Shown in pieces: positions 42,024 to 49,187 of a stretch of 50,426 nucleotides of DNA. The notes beneath the pieces were generated by a model. That model did not search any database, was not told where the DNA came from, and worked only from the letters and a program-made list of their open reading frames with translations. Position 1 is the first letter of the stretch; each line of letters begins with the position of its first letter. The translations under genes were made by a program, and so were the position numbers. The stretch comes from SIG455 sp045646385 (lineage in GTDB: Bacteria; Bacillota; Clostridia; UMGS1810), in assembly GCA_045646385.1 (NCBI GenBank), contig JAZRKQ010000021.1, positions 1 through 50,426 on the forward strand, written 5' to 3'.

Positions 42024-42057
42024 AAAAAAACTCCTTGTAATATCTGATATTACAAGG
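42024..42057 (-). terminator. Hairpin that is both terminator-like and covers the cwlD Shine-Dalgarno
   Basis: On the minus strand CCTTGTAATAT-CAG-ATATTACAAGG (42057-42033), then AG, seven T residues and the ATG. The same stem plus T run looks like an intrinsic terminator for the upstream gene, while its 3' arm contains AAGGAG, the only ribosome site for cwlD. Confidence 0.75.
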
Positions 42058-42073
42058 ATATTTTTTGTTTTTA

Positions 42074-42634
42074 TTATTTATTCTTTTTCTTAGGCTTTTT
42101 TTTGTAAATTATCTTGGGCAGGTATTTATCTGTAAGCGAAAATTCTTTTGTACCTGTTATATATGCGGGAATTGTAAGCAGTATCGGTATAAGCGTTACT
42201 ATTATACAGTTAGGGATATAGGTAAGGTTGTCGTTACCGAGCCAACCCATAAAAGTGCTTTGCAATATACGGTAGACAGTATTTGTAAGCCCCTGTGCCG
42301 ATGTGGCAATAAGCGCTATAAGTGCGATTATATTGGGTATTGCCGCAAGCACACCTATTAAAATGCATTTTTTGTAATCAATAGCAATTTTATCTTCATT
42401 ATGATTGTTATACACTTTAACGTGCTTGGCATCTTTTTTGCCTGCTCCCCACACTCTCGAATAATACGATGACAAAAACACAAAAGCAGTTATGCTGCTG
42501 TAAACCTTAATGCCCGTGTTCGATGCTATAAGAGTATAAAATGTAGGCATAAGCATAACCGATGCAAAAACTACTATAAGTTGTATTCCAAAAAGTTTAA
42601 GCGCAACCAGATAAGGATTTGTAAATTTACTCAT
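42074..42634 (-). CDS. Small polytopic membrane protein of unknown function
   Basis: A 186-residue protein with four to five predicted membrane helices (about 10-32, 42-60, 88-110, 140-160) and a very basic C-terminus (KKKPKKKNK). No family recognised. The gene stands alone upstream of cwlD on the same strand, separated from it by a terminator-like hairpin. The reading frame has normal start context (GAAAGGACGG) and codon use similar to its neighbours. Confidence 0.65.
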   Translation of the reverse strand: MSKFTNPYLVALKLFGIQLIVVFASVMLMPTFYTLIASNTGIKVYSSITAFVFLSSYYSRVWGAGKKDAKHVKVYNNHNEDKIAIDYKKCILIGVLAAIPNIIALIALIATSAQGLTNTVYRILQSTFMGWLGNDNLTYIPNCIIVTLIPILLTIPAYITGTKEFSLTDKYLPKIIYKKKPKKKNK

Positions 42635-42826
42635 TTGAAAACCGTCCTTTCAAAAACATATACACATTATATAAAAAGGAATGGAAAAAATCAATATTAA
42701 GAAGAAAAAAAGCCACTTGTTTACAAAAAATATGAAAATGAGAAATGAGTAAACTAAAGAAAAACGGAGAAAATAAAAGAAAACGAGAGTTTGGAAAGGA
42801 AGGTTTAAAAAAATTAAAAAAAGGTA

Positions 42827-42855
42827 ATGACAAACATTTTAAGTTGTATTAAAAT
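42827..42855 (+). promoter_or_regulatory. Probable sigma-A promoter of rplM-rpsI
   Basis: ATGACA (42827-42832), 17-bp spacer, TAAAAT (42850-42855), 44 bp before rplM. Confidence 0.6.
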
Positions 42856-42898
42856 AGCAAGAGTTGGAATAAGAATCGAAAAACGGAGGTAAACAAAA

Positions 42899-43336
42899 AT
42901 GAGTACATTCATGATTAAACCCGCCGAAGTGGAAAGAAAATGGTACATCATTGACGCAACTGACAAACCGCTCGGTAGAGTTGCAAGCGCTGCTGCTTCA
43001 ATTCTGCGCGGTAAAAATAAACCTACTTTCACTCCTCATGTGGACTGTGGTGATTTCGTAATCATCTTAAATGCTGACAAGGCTATCCTTACAGGTAAAA
43101 AACTTGACCAGAAATTCCACAGATATCACACCGGTTACATTGGCGGTCTGAAAGAAATCAGCTACAAAAAATTGATGGCTGAAAAACCCGAAAAGGCTAT
43201 GATGATTGCCGTTAAAGGCATGCTTCCCAAAAACACAGTGGGCGCTAAATCACTCACAAGACTCAGAGTGTATAAAGGTGAAAACCACGACCACGCTGCA
43301 CAGAAGCCTGAAATGTATACAGGCGAAATTAAATAA
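42899..43336 (+). CDS. rplM: 50S ribosomal protein L13
   Basis: A 145-residue ribosomal protein with WYIIDATDKPLGRVAS, GDFVIILNADKAILTGKK and MLPKNTVGAKSLTRLRVYKG, all family signatures. CGGAGG precedes the start. Standard pair with rpsI. Confidence 0.97.
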   Translation: MSTFMIKPAEVERKWYIIDATDKPLGRVASAAASILRGKNKPTFTPHVDCGDFVIILNADKAILTGKKLDQKFHRYHTGYIGGLKEISYKKLMAEKPEKAMMIAVKGMLPKNTVGAKSLTRLRVYKGENHDHAAQKPEMYTGEIK

Positions 43337-43352
43337 GGAGGAGGCATAAACA

Positions 43353-43739
43353 ATGGCAGAATTATACGGAACCGGTAGAAGAAAAAAATCTATCGCAAGA
43401 GTAAGACTGGTACCAGGTACCGGTGTTATCACTATAAACGACAGAAACATTGACGAATATTTCGGTCTTGAAACACTTAAAGTTATCGTAAGACAGCCCC
43501 TCGTTGCTACAGATACACTCGGCAAATTCGACGTTGTATGTAAAGTAACAGGCGGTGGCTTTACCGGTCAGGCAGGTGCTGTTAGACACGGTATCGCACG
43601 CGCACTGCTCAGCGTTGACGATGCTTTCAGAGCAACTTTAAAAGCTGAAGGTTTCTTAACACGTGACCCCAGAATGAAAGAAAGAAAGAAATACGGTCTC
43701 AAAGCCGCTCGTCGTGCTCCCCAGTTCAGCAAACGTTAA
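43353..43739 (+). CDS. rpsI: 30S ribosomal protein S9
   Basis: A 128-residue ribosomal protein: YGTGRRKKSIARVRL at the start, GGGFTGQAGAVRHGIARAL in the middle and the basic C-terminus RRAPQFSKR that reaches the decoding centre. GGAGGAGG precedes the start. Confidence 0.97.
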   Translation: MAELYGTGRRKKSIARVRLVPGTGVITINDRNIDEYFGLETLKVIVRQPLVATDTLGKFDVVCKVTGGGFTGQAGAVRHGIARALLSVDDAFRATLKAEGFLTRDPRMKERKKYGLKAARRAPQFSKR

Positions 43740-43756
43740 TTTTATTTTGTATTTTC

Positions 43757-43784
43757 AAAAGCCTCTGTTTTCAGAGGCTTTTTA
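43757..43784 (+). terminator. Terminator of rplM-rpsI
   Basis: An 11-bp stem AAAAGCCTCTG/CAGAGGCTTTT, loop TTTT, followed by T residues. Confidence 0.93.
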
Positions 43785-43804
43785 CTTTGTTTACAATTTT
43801 TGTG

Positions 43805-43833
43805 TTGAATATATTTAAAATGTAGTATATAAT
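43805..43833 (+). promoter_or_regulatory. Sigma-A promoter of the ECF sigma operon
   Basis: TTGAAT (43805-43810), 17-bp spacer, TATAAT (43828-43833). Confidence 0.7.
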
Positions 43834-43861
43834 ATAACAAAAACTTTTTTTCACAAAAGAG

Positions 43862-43889
43862 GGAACAAAATCGGCGCTGCTGACGTCTA
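43862..43889 (+). promoter_or_regulatory. ECF-type autoregulatory promoter of the sigma/anti-sigma operon
   Basis: GGAAC (43862-43866), 17-bp spacer, CGTCTA (43884-43889), lying downstream of the sigma-A promoter. It is the classic layout for an ECF sigma factor that transcribes its own gene. Confidence 0.65.
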
Positions 43890-43926
43890 TATATGTAGGA
43901 GGCAGCAACGGAGAGGGGTGCATACA

Positions 43927-44490
43927 TTGACCGAGGAGGCTTTGAACTTACTTATCCAAAAGGCTCAAAAAGGCGACTTGCGTGCTTTTGAGCAATTGGC
44001 AGAGCAGTATCACAGTAAAATCTATAATATTTGCCTTGGTATAATGGGTAACCCTCACGATGCCGAAGATGCCGCACAGAATGCATTTATTAAAGTATAT
44101 CGTGCTGTTGGTGATTTCAAGTTTCAATCCAAGTTTTCCACGTGGGTGTACAGAATCACTACAAACGTATGTATGGACGAAGTGCGTAAGCGCAAACGCA
44201 TGCCTACCGTAAGCAGTGACGACCTTGCCGAAGATGTATTTGGCACAGACCACGCCACGCCCGAGGCACACGCGCTCAGCCGAGAGGCGGTATCCGACCT
44301 TAAGTCTGCTATAAGCCGATTAAAGGACGACCACAAAAAAATGATAGTCCTGCGTGACATCAATGGTTTTTCTTATGAAGAAATTGCCCAGATTACAAAA
44401 TGCTCCGTCGGCACGGTAAAATCCCGTATCAGCAGAGCCAGAGGCGCACTTAAGGACATTTTGATTTCCACCGGATATTTTCAAAGGTGA
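43927..44490 (+). CDS. ECF sigma factor (SigW/RpoE-like)
   Basis: A 187-residue sigma factor with only regions 2 and 4. Region 2: NICLGIMGNPHDAEDAAQNAFIKVYR and FSTWVYRITTNVCMDEVRKRKR. Region 4: LRDINGFSYEEIAQITKCSVGTVKSRISRARG. TTG 43927 is preferred, since the in-frame GTG at 43918 overlaps the GAGGGG ribosome site. It is co-transcribed with the anti-sigma gene. Control is probably by both sigma-A and its own product (two promoters visible). Likely senses envelope stress. Confidence 0.9.
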   Translation: MTEEALNLLIQKAQKGDLRAFEQLAEQYHSKIYNICLGIMGNPHDAEDAAQNAFIKVYRAVGDFKFQSKFSTWVYRITTNVCMDEVRKRKRMPTVSSDDLAEDVFGTDHATPEAHALSREAVSDLKSAISRLKDDHKKMIVLRDINGFSYEEIAQITKCSVGTVKSRISRARGALKDILISTGYFQR

Positions 44491-44504
44491 AAGGTTGTGA
44501 AAAA

Positions 44505-45500
44505 ATGATTAATTGCGATAAAGCACGCGAACTTGCAAACGCTTACATAGACGGAGAATTGGACGAAGAATCCTCGTGCGCTTATGAAGAGCATATATCC
44601 TGCTGCGAATCATGCCATGAAGAGTACGATATGTTAAAAAGAATTTCTGCAGACCTATCTTTAACAGCCGTGCCTGTACCTGACGGATTTGCAAGACGTT
44701 TGCACACAGCACTTGTTAACGAGCAGTTCCAGAAAGAGAATAAATCAAAAAAGGTGTTTGCTTTTCCGTATTACAAAACCGCCTCTGTTATGGCGGCGGC
44801 ACTTGTTATAGCGGTTGTAGGCAAGTACGGAATATACGATACTTATAAAAATGTAACGAACGAAACTAACCAAGTTGCGCTTGAAATGTCGGGTAAAATT
44901 GACGATGCGTTGATTGACGTTCCGAAAACCGAGCCGATTGCGGAAAATGTGGTTGAGAATAAAAAACAAGAGCCCGTATATACAACTAAAACTATCACTC
45001 CTGAAAATACAGAGCCTGAGCAGATTTCAAAACCTATAGAACCAGATGAGGTTGACATTGTAAACGATGCAATGCAAACACAGGTTGCCGCTTACACAGA
45101 GGAAATCCCTCCTCAAGCAGATGCAGTTGAAGAACAGACTTCGCCAACCGACGTGGCACCAATGGTAAGAATGGCAGAGCCAACTGCTTTGGCGGAAACA
45201 ACGGAGCAAACCTCTGATGCGGGAACAGAATCGGAAAATGAGGTAGCAGAAGCAACAGAAGTTATCCCTGCTGAGATTGTTATTTATAATAATGGCGATG
45301 CCGCTATGATGATGTTTAAAAAATTTCTGCTTACTATTTTAAACAGCAATCAGATAACAGACAACGGCAACGGAATTATAATCAATATTACTGCTGATGA
45401 GTACGAAAGCGTTATGCAGCATATCCGTTCCAACGAGTATGTAAAATCTGTAACAGAGGGAGCACCTTTTGACGGAAAGGCAGTTATAAATATAAAATAA
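44505..45500 (+). CDS. Transmembrane zinc-finger anti-sigma factor
   Basis: A 331-residue protein that should hold the ECF sigma at the membrane. The N-terminal zf-HC2/ZAS domain has the zinc signature H30-x3-C34-x2-C37 (HISCCESC) and the INCDKARELANAYIDGELD start. One membrane helix lies at about 93-111. Outside follows a Glu/Pro/Thr-rich low-complexity linker (about 145-260) and a small C-terminal globular domain (NNGDAAMMMFKKFLLTIL ... VINIK) that may be the sensor. ATG 44505 is chosen over the in-frame GTG at 44487 that sits at the end of the sigma gene. Confidence 0.85.
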   Translation: MINCDKARELANAYIDGELDEESSCAYEEHISCCESCHEEYDMLKRISADLSLTAVPVPDGFARRLHTALVNEQFQKENKSKKVFAFPYYKTASVMAAALVIAVVGKYGIYDTYKNVTNETNQVALEMSGKIDDALIDVPKTEPIAENVVENKKQEPVYTTKTITPENTEPEQISKPIEPDEVDIVNDAMQTQVAAYTEEIPPQADAVEEQTSPTDVAPMVRMAEPTALAETTEQTSDAGTESENEVAEATEVIPAEIVIYNNGDAAMMMFKKFLLTILNSNQITDNGNGIIINITADEYESVMQHIRSNEYVKSVTEGAPFDGKAVINIK

Positions 45501-45508
45501 TTTTTTAT

Positions 45509-45564
45509 AAACAGTTTGTATTTTTTCACTTGAGTATATTTATGTGAAAAAATGCAAACTGTTT
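45509..45564. repeat. Conserved-loop hairpin 4 (reverse loop)
   Basis: A 21-bp stem with one G-U (45509-45529 with 45544-45564). Loop TTGAGTATATTTAT is the reverse complement of ATAAATATACTCAA. A T run follows, so it can terminate the anti-sigma gene. Confidence 0.85.
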
Positions 45565-45580
45565 TTATAGTAGAGACTAT

Positions 45581-45640
45581 TAAAAAGAGGTATTATTTTT
45601 CGCCTAAATATGCACAAGCGAAAAATAATACCTCTTTTTA
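45581..45640. repeat. Conserved-loop hairpin 5 (forward loop)
   Basis: A perfect 23-bp stem (45581-45603 with 45618-45640) and loop CTAAATATGCACAA. It lies 16 bp from hairpin 4, with the loop in the opposite orientation; the same head-to-head arrangement occurs at 29338-29476. Confidence 0.87.
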
Positions 45641-45642
45641 AT

Positions 45643-45690
45643 TTGACAAACGCCTCTTTTTATGTATAAAAAATCTATTTCGGGCAGATA
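45643..45690 (+). promoter_or_regulatory. spoIIR promoter region: sigma-A match overlapping a weak sigma-F match
   Basis: TTGACA (45643-45648), 16-bp spacer, TATAAA (45665-45670). Overlapping it are GTATA (45664-45668), 13-bp spacer and GGGCAGATA (45682-45690), which partly fits sigma-F. spoIIR is sigma-F-dependent in B. subtilis; which element is used here is open. Confidence 0.45.
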
Positions 45691-45729
45691 ATCTATATAC
45701 AGTAAAAAACAAAACAGGAGAGATAAAAA

Positions 45730-46389
45730 ATGGAAAAACAAAATAACCGTCTGCGCCATATGTTGATTGCGCTTTGCGTCGGCGTTATTATAACCTTTGC
45801 ATTTTCTGTTTATGCAGATAAAACTGAGCAATCAATTGCGCACGGGCTTATCCGTCTGCACGTAATAGCAAACAGCGATACCGAGTCCGACCAGCAACTT
45901 AAACTTGCCGTGCGTGATGCCATCATTGACCAAGTCGGCACGCATTTTGCAGATAATTGCCAAAAAGACGAAGCAAGGCAAGAGATACTTGCCCATACCG
46001 AAGATATCCGCCTTATTGCGCAAGAGGTTATTGCTGATTGGGGATTGGACTACCCCGTAGAAATCTCTCTCGGTAAAAGCGACTTCCCCACCAAAACATA
46101 CGGCAACGTAACCTTGCCCGCAGGCACTTACGAGGCGCTTAAAGTTGTAATCGGCGAGGGGACAGGGCAGAACTGGTGGTGCGTGCTTTTTCCGCCCCTG
46201 TGCTTTGTAGATGCGGCAACTGCCGAAATGCCTGATGAAAGCGCCGAGATTTTAAAAGAGTCGCTTACAGAAGAAGAATACGCTATGGTTACCGACAGCG
46301 GTGACCTGCCCGTTCAGGTAAAGTTCAAAACGTACGAACTGTGGCAGAGCAGTAAATTAAAATTTAAAAATATGATTGCCGAAAGGTAA
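45730..46389 (+). CDS. spoIIR: Stage II sporulation protein R
   Basis: The forespore-secreted signal that makes SpoIIGA process pro-sigma-E in the mother cell. The 219 residues show an N-terminal signal/membrane segment (about 10-30) and the family signatures HGLIRLHVIANSDTESDQQLKLAVRDAI and QNWWCVLFPPLCFVD. CAGGAGAG precedes the start. Monocistronic, flanked by hairpins on both sides. Confidence 0.94.
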   Translation: MEKQNNRLRHMLIALCVGVIITFAFSVYADKTEQSIAHGLIRLHVIANSDTESDQQLKLAVRDAIIDQVGTHFADNCQKDEARQEILAHTEDIRLIAQEVIADWGLDYPVEISLGKSDFPTKTYGNVTLPAGTYEALKVVIGEGTGQNWWCVLFPPLCFVDAATAEMPDESAEILKESLTEEEYAMVTDSGDLPVQVKFKTYELWQSSKLKFKNMIAER

Positions 46390-46390
46390 A

Positions 46391-46428
46391 AAAACAGGTA
46401 AGGGTTAAAGATAATCCTTACCTGTTTT
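46391..46428. terminator. Terminator between spoIIR and the 88-aa gene
   Basis: A 13-bp stem AAAACAGGTAAGG/CCTTACCTGTTTT between convergent genes. A and T runs allow use from both sides. Confidence 0.85.
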
Positions 46429-46437
46429 AAGTTTATA

Positions 46438-46704
46438 TTAATTTGATGAACTCAATCCTTCAGTTCTTTTTAATAGTTCTGTCAGCATAGATTCTATTTT
46501 TTCGGTTGATTTTAAGATTTCTACAATATCTTCAACCAAAACATGAATAATTATCTTGTCATATATTTCGCTTGATATCTTTTCAAGATGAGCAATATCT
46601 TCTTCTGATAATTTATATTTGTCCTCTTTGTTTTTAGAATAAAACAAATGCAACTTTTCTGTTAAGGCCTCCATTTTATTGCTTATTGGTGTGTGTTTAC
46701 GCAT
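46438..46704 (-). CDS. Small helical protein of unknown function (88 aa)
   Basis: A charged, probably coiled-coil protein (MRKHTPISNKMEALTEKLHLF... LVEDIVEILKSTEKIESMLTELLKRTEG) with no membrane segment and no family I recognise. GGGAGAG lies 7-8 nt before ATG 46704. The in-frame opening up to 46917 runs through the structured RNA and its promoter and is not credible as coding. The only promoter in sight is that of the structured RNA 180 bp upstream, whose terminator lies 34 bp before the start. Expression may therefore depend on read-through. Confidence 0.65.
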   Translation of the reverse strand: MRKHTPISNKMEALTEKLHLFYSKNKEDKYKLSEEDIAHLEKISSEIYDKIIIHVLVEDIVEILKSTEKIESMLTELLKRTEGLSSSN

Positions 46705-46737
46705 ATTTATCTCTCCCTTTATGTAAATTTGCGCATT

Positions 46738-46879
46738 AAAAAAAGTGCGCTCCATCAGGAACGCACCGAAAAAGCGTTTCCTGATATTGTCACACATCGA
46801 AATTCCACGTAAAGGGAATAAGGAAACGCCTTTTACCATAGCGTCTCCCTTTACGTAGAAAATATTCGATTGTGTGACA
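46738..46879 (-). ncRNA. Structured RNA gene or leader, copy 2 (pseudoknot plus antiterminator/terminator)
   Basis: Same architecture as 1704-1846 with changed sequences. Helix A is 46871-46879/46788-46796 (9 bp), extended after one bulge by 46865-46869/46797-46801. Helix B is 46846-46856/46807-46817 (perfect 11 bp). The apical loop segment 46822-46829 (GCGTTTCC in the RNA) can pair with 46774-46781 (GGAAACGC). That segment, extended to 46774-46785, can instead pair with 46754-46764, breaking the terminator stem 46745-46753/46758-46766. The U-tract lies opposite 46738-46744. Here an 88-aa ORF follows 34 bp downstream, so the unit could be a cis-acting attenuator. Confidence 0.72.
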
Positions 46880-46884
46880 CGTAA

Positions 46885-46913
46885 ATTATACCATATTATA
46901 TTTGTAAGGTCAA
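46885..46913 (-). promoter_or_regulatory. Sigma-A promoter of structured RNA copy 2
   Basis: Minus strand TTGACC (46908-46913), 17-bp spacer, TATAAT (46885-46890), identical hexamers to copy 1. It is divergent from the recD2 promoter, with 12 bp between the two -35 boxes. Confidence 0.87.
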
Positions 46914-46925
46914 GCATTGTTTCCC

Positions 46926-46954
46926 TTGAAAAACTTTTCTACATAATATATAAT
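46926..46954 (+). promoter_or_regulatory. Sigma-A promoter of recD2-comF
   Basis: TTGAAA (46926-46931), 17-bp spacer, TATAAT (46949-46954). Confidence 0.83.
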
Positions 46955-46982
46955 AAGTATATATTGTTTTGGGGGTGATAGT

Positions 46983-49187
46983 GTGGAAACCGTAAGCGGT
47001 GAGATTAAAACAATCATATTTGAAAACGAAGACAACGGTTACAAAGTTATAGAGATTGAAACCGAAGATGATCTCTTTGTTGCAGTTGGGTATATGCACG
47101 GCGCTTCTGAGGGCGAAACGGTCAAACTTACTGGTAAATGGGTTTCACACCACACCTATGGCGAACAGTTCTCTGTGGAAATGTACGAAAAGCAGATGCC
47201 TACATCTAAAGCGTCTATTATTAAATACCTCGCCTCTGGCATTATAAAAGGCGTTCGTACTGCTACTGCAAAGAAGATTGTTGATACATTCGGTGAAGAC
47301 TCTTTAAATATTATCGAAAAAGAGCCACTCCGCCTTACGCAGATAAAAGGCATCAGTGCGGAAAAAGCAATGACCATAAACCTTTCGTACATAACGCAAA
47401 TCGGTGCATCGTCGCTTATGATTTTTTTACAGCAGTACGATATTTCCGTTAAATTATGCGCAAAGATTTATAAACGCTTTGGCGGGGGCGCTGTTGAACT
47501 CATTAAATCAAACCCGTACATACTTTGTGATGAAATAGAGGGTATAGGCTTTAAAACTGCAGATAAAATGGCAATCTCTATGGGTGTAAATGCCGATGAT
47601 GCCAACCGAATACGTTCGGGTGTGCTCTATACACATCTTAACAACACTCTTTTCGGGCATACATATCTGCCGAGAGATACCCTTGCAAAACTTGCATCTG
47701 ATTTGCTCGGTGTAACAATCCCTGCCGTTAACGAGGCTATATGCTCGCTTATTATCCAAAAACGGTTAATAAGCGAGGACTCCCCGGAAGGTGAGCGTAT
47801 ATATTATTTCACTCACTATCATGCAGAAAGGTATTGCGCACGCAGAATCAACGAAATAACCTCAGTCAAATACGAAGTCGATGAAGACGAAATAATGCGT
47901 GAAATCGGCATTATTGAGGCTCATCGCGGTATAAAACTTGCCGATATGCAGAAAAAAGCCGTAAATAGCGCTATGCGAAACAACGCTCTTGTTATAACGG
48001 GCGGTCCCGGTACAGGTAAAACTACAATTATAAACACTATCATTGATATTATGCACGCAAACGGATTAAAGGTTGTGCTTACCGCGCCTACCGGCAGAGC
48101 CGCCAAGCGCATGAGTCAGGTTTGCGGAAAAGAGGCTAAAACCATACACCGTTTGCTTGAGGCTGGCTACAGCGATGGCGAGGGCGACCTTATGTTTCAG
48201 GTGGACGAGTCTAACCCGATAGAGGCAGATGTTATTATTGTGGACGAGATGTCTATGGTTGATATTCTGCTTATGAGCGCGCTTCTGCACGCGGTGGCAG
48301 ACGGTACACGCATTATTATGGTTGGCGACGTTGACCAGTTGCCGTCAGTCGGTGCAGGTGATGTCCTCAGGCATATCATCGAAAGCGGAGTTGTGCCCGT
48401 TATACGCCTTACAGAAATTTTCCGTCAGGCAGAGGAAAGCATGATTGTTGTAAATGCACATAAAATCAATGGCGGCGAATATCCTGTATGCAATTCGGAC
48501 AATACCGACTTTTTCTATGCCAATCTTCCGTCTGCGGCAGACGGTGCTGAATATATTAAATCGTTATGCCTTGATAAACTACCTCAGAAGTACGGAATAT
48601 CCTCTGCTGATATTCAGGTGCTTTCTCCATCGAAAAAGGGCATAGCGGGTGTAATTAACCTTAATACTCTTTTGCAGGAAGCATTAAATCCTGAAGAAGA
48701 CGGAAAGCCCGAAAAAAGTAACGGCAATGTAACTTTCCGTGTGGGCGACAGGGTTATGCAGACCAAAAATAATTACGACCTTGAATGGTACGACGTTAAA
48801 ACGCTTGAAGAAGGCACGGGTGTATTCAACGGCGATGTCGGCTATATAAGTGATATTAACCAGATGCTTAAAACTGTTGCAGTTGTATTTGAGGACAGAC
48901 GTGTTACGTATAATTTCAAAGACCTCGATGAACTTGACCTCGCTTATGCTGCTACCGTACACAAAAGTCAGGGCAGCGAATTCCCTGTTGTTATTGTTCC
49001 CGTCTACGATGCTCCGTATATGCTCGTCAGCCGAAATCTTCTCTATACTGCCGTTACACGTGCAAAAAACTTGGTTGTACTCGTCGGCAGGGAAGATATT
49101 ATCCGCAAAATGGTGGATAATAACAGAACTGTTGTCAGATATTCTTCGTTAAAAGAAAAACTGGCAGAGGGCAAATACAATGAGTGA
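46983..49187 (+). CDS. recD2: RecD2 DNA helicase
   Basis: A 734-residue SF1B 5'-3' helicase of the RecD-like, RecBC-independent type. The N-terminal part (GEIKTIIFENEDNGYKVIEI) and helix-hairpin-helix repeats (about 100-200, e.g. IEGIGFKTADKMA) precede the motor. Walker A is GGPGTGKTT (about 339), then DEMSMVD, GDVDQLPSVGAGDVL, a UvrD-like C-terminal TVHKSQGSEFPVVI and YTAVTRAKNLV. GTG start with GGGGGTGAT. Overlaps comF by 8 nt. Confidence 0.95.
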   Translation: METVSGEIKTIIFENEDNGYKVIEIETEDDLFVAVGYMHGASEGETVKLTGKWVSHHTYGEQFSVEMYEKQMPTSKASIIKYLASGIIKGVRTATAKKIVDTFGEDSLNIIEKEPLRLTQIKGISAEKAMTINLSYITQIGASSLMIFLQQYDISVKLCAKIYKRFGGGAVELIKSNPYILCDEIEGIGFKTADKMAISMGVNADDANRIRSGVLYTHLNNTLFGHTYLPRDTLAKLASDLLGVTIPAVNEAICSLIIQKRLISEDSPEGERIYYFTHYHAERYCARRINEITSVKYEVDEDEIMREIGIIEAHRGIKLADMQKKAVNSAMRNNALVITGGPGTGKTTIINTIIDIMHANGLKVVLTAPTGRAAKRMSQVCGKEAKTIHRLLEAGYSDGEGDLMFQVDESNPIEADVIIVDEMSMVDILLMSALLHAVADGTRIIMVGDVDQLPSVGAGDVLRHIIESGVVPVIRLTEIFRQAEESMIVVNAHKINGGEYPVCNSDNTDFFYANLPSAADGAEYIKSLCLDKLPQKYGISSADIQVLSPSKKGIAGVINLNTLLQEALNPEEDGKPEKSNGNVTFRVGDRVMQTKNNYDLEWYDVKTLEEGTGVFNGDVGYISDINQMLKTVAVVFEDRRVTYNFKDLDELDLAYAATVHKSQGSEFPVVIVPVYDAPYMLVSRNLLYTAVTRAKNLVVLVGREDIIRKMVDNNRTVVRYSSLKEKLAEGKYNE

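Noticed and set aside
42635..42898. Hidden gene between the unknown membrane protein and rplM
   Set aside because: It is purine-rich on the plus strand with frequent stops in all frames and no ribosome site before rplM's own. Only the rplM promoter can be supported.
22060..45640. Conserved-loop hairpins as CRISPR repeats or integron attC sites
   Set aside because: They are not in a regular array, there are no spacers or cas/integrase genes, and the constant part is the loop rather than the stem ends.
46438..46917. A 159-codon open frame covering the 88-aa gene plus upstream sequence
   Set aside because: Its upstream part crosses the structured RNA, its terminator and promoter. The ribosome site and composition change point to ATG 46704 as the real start.
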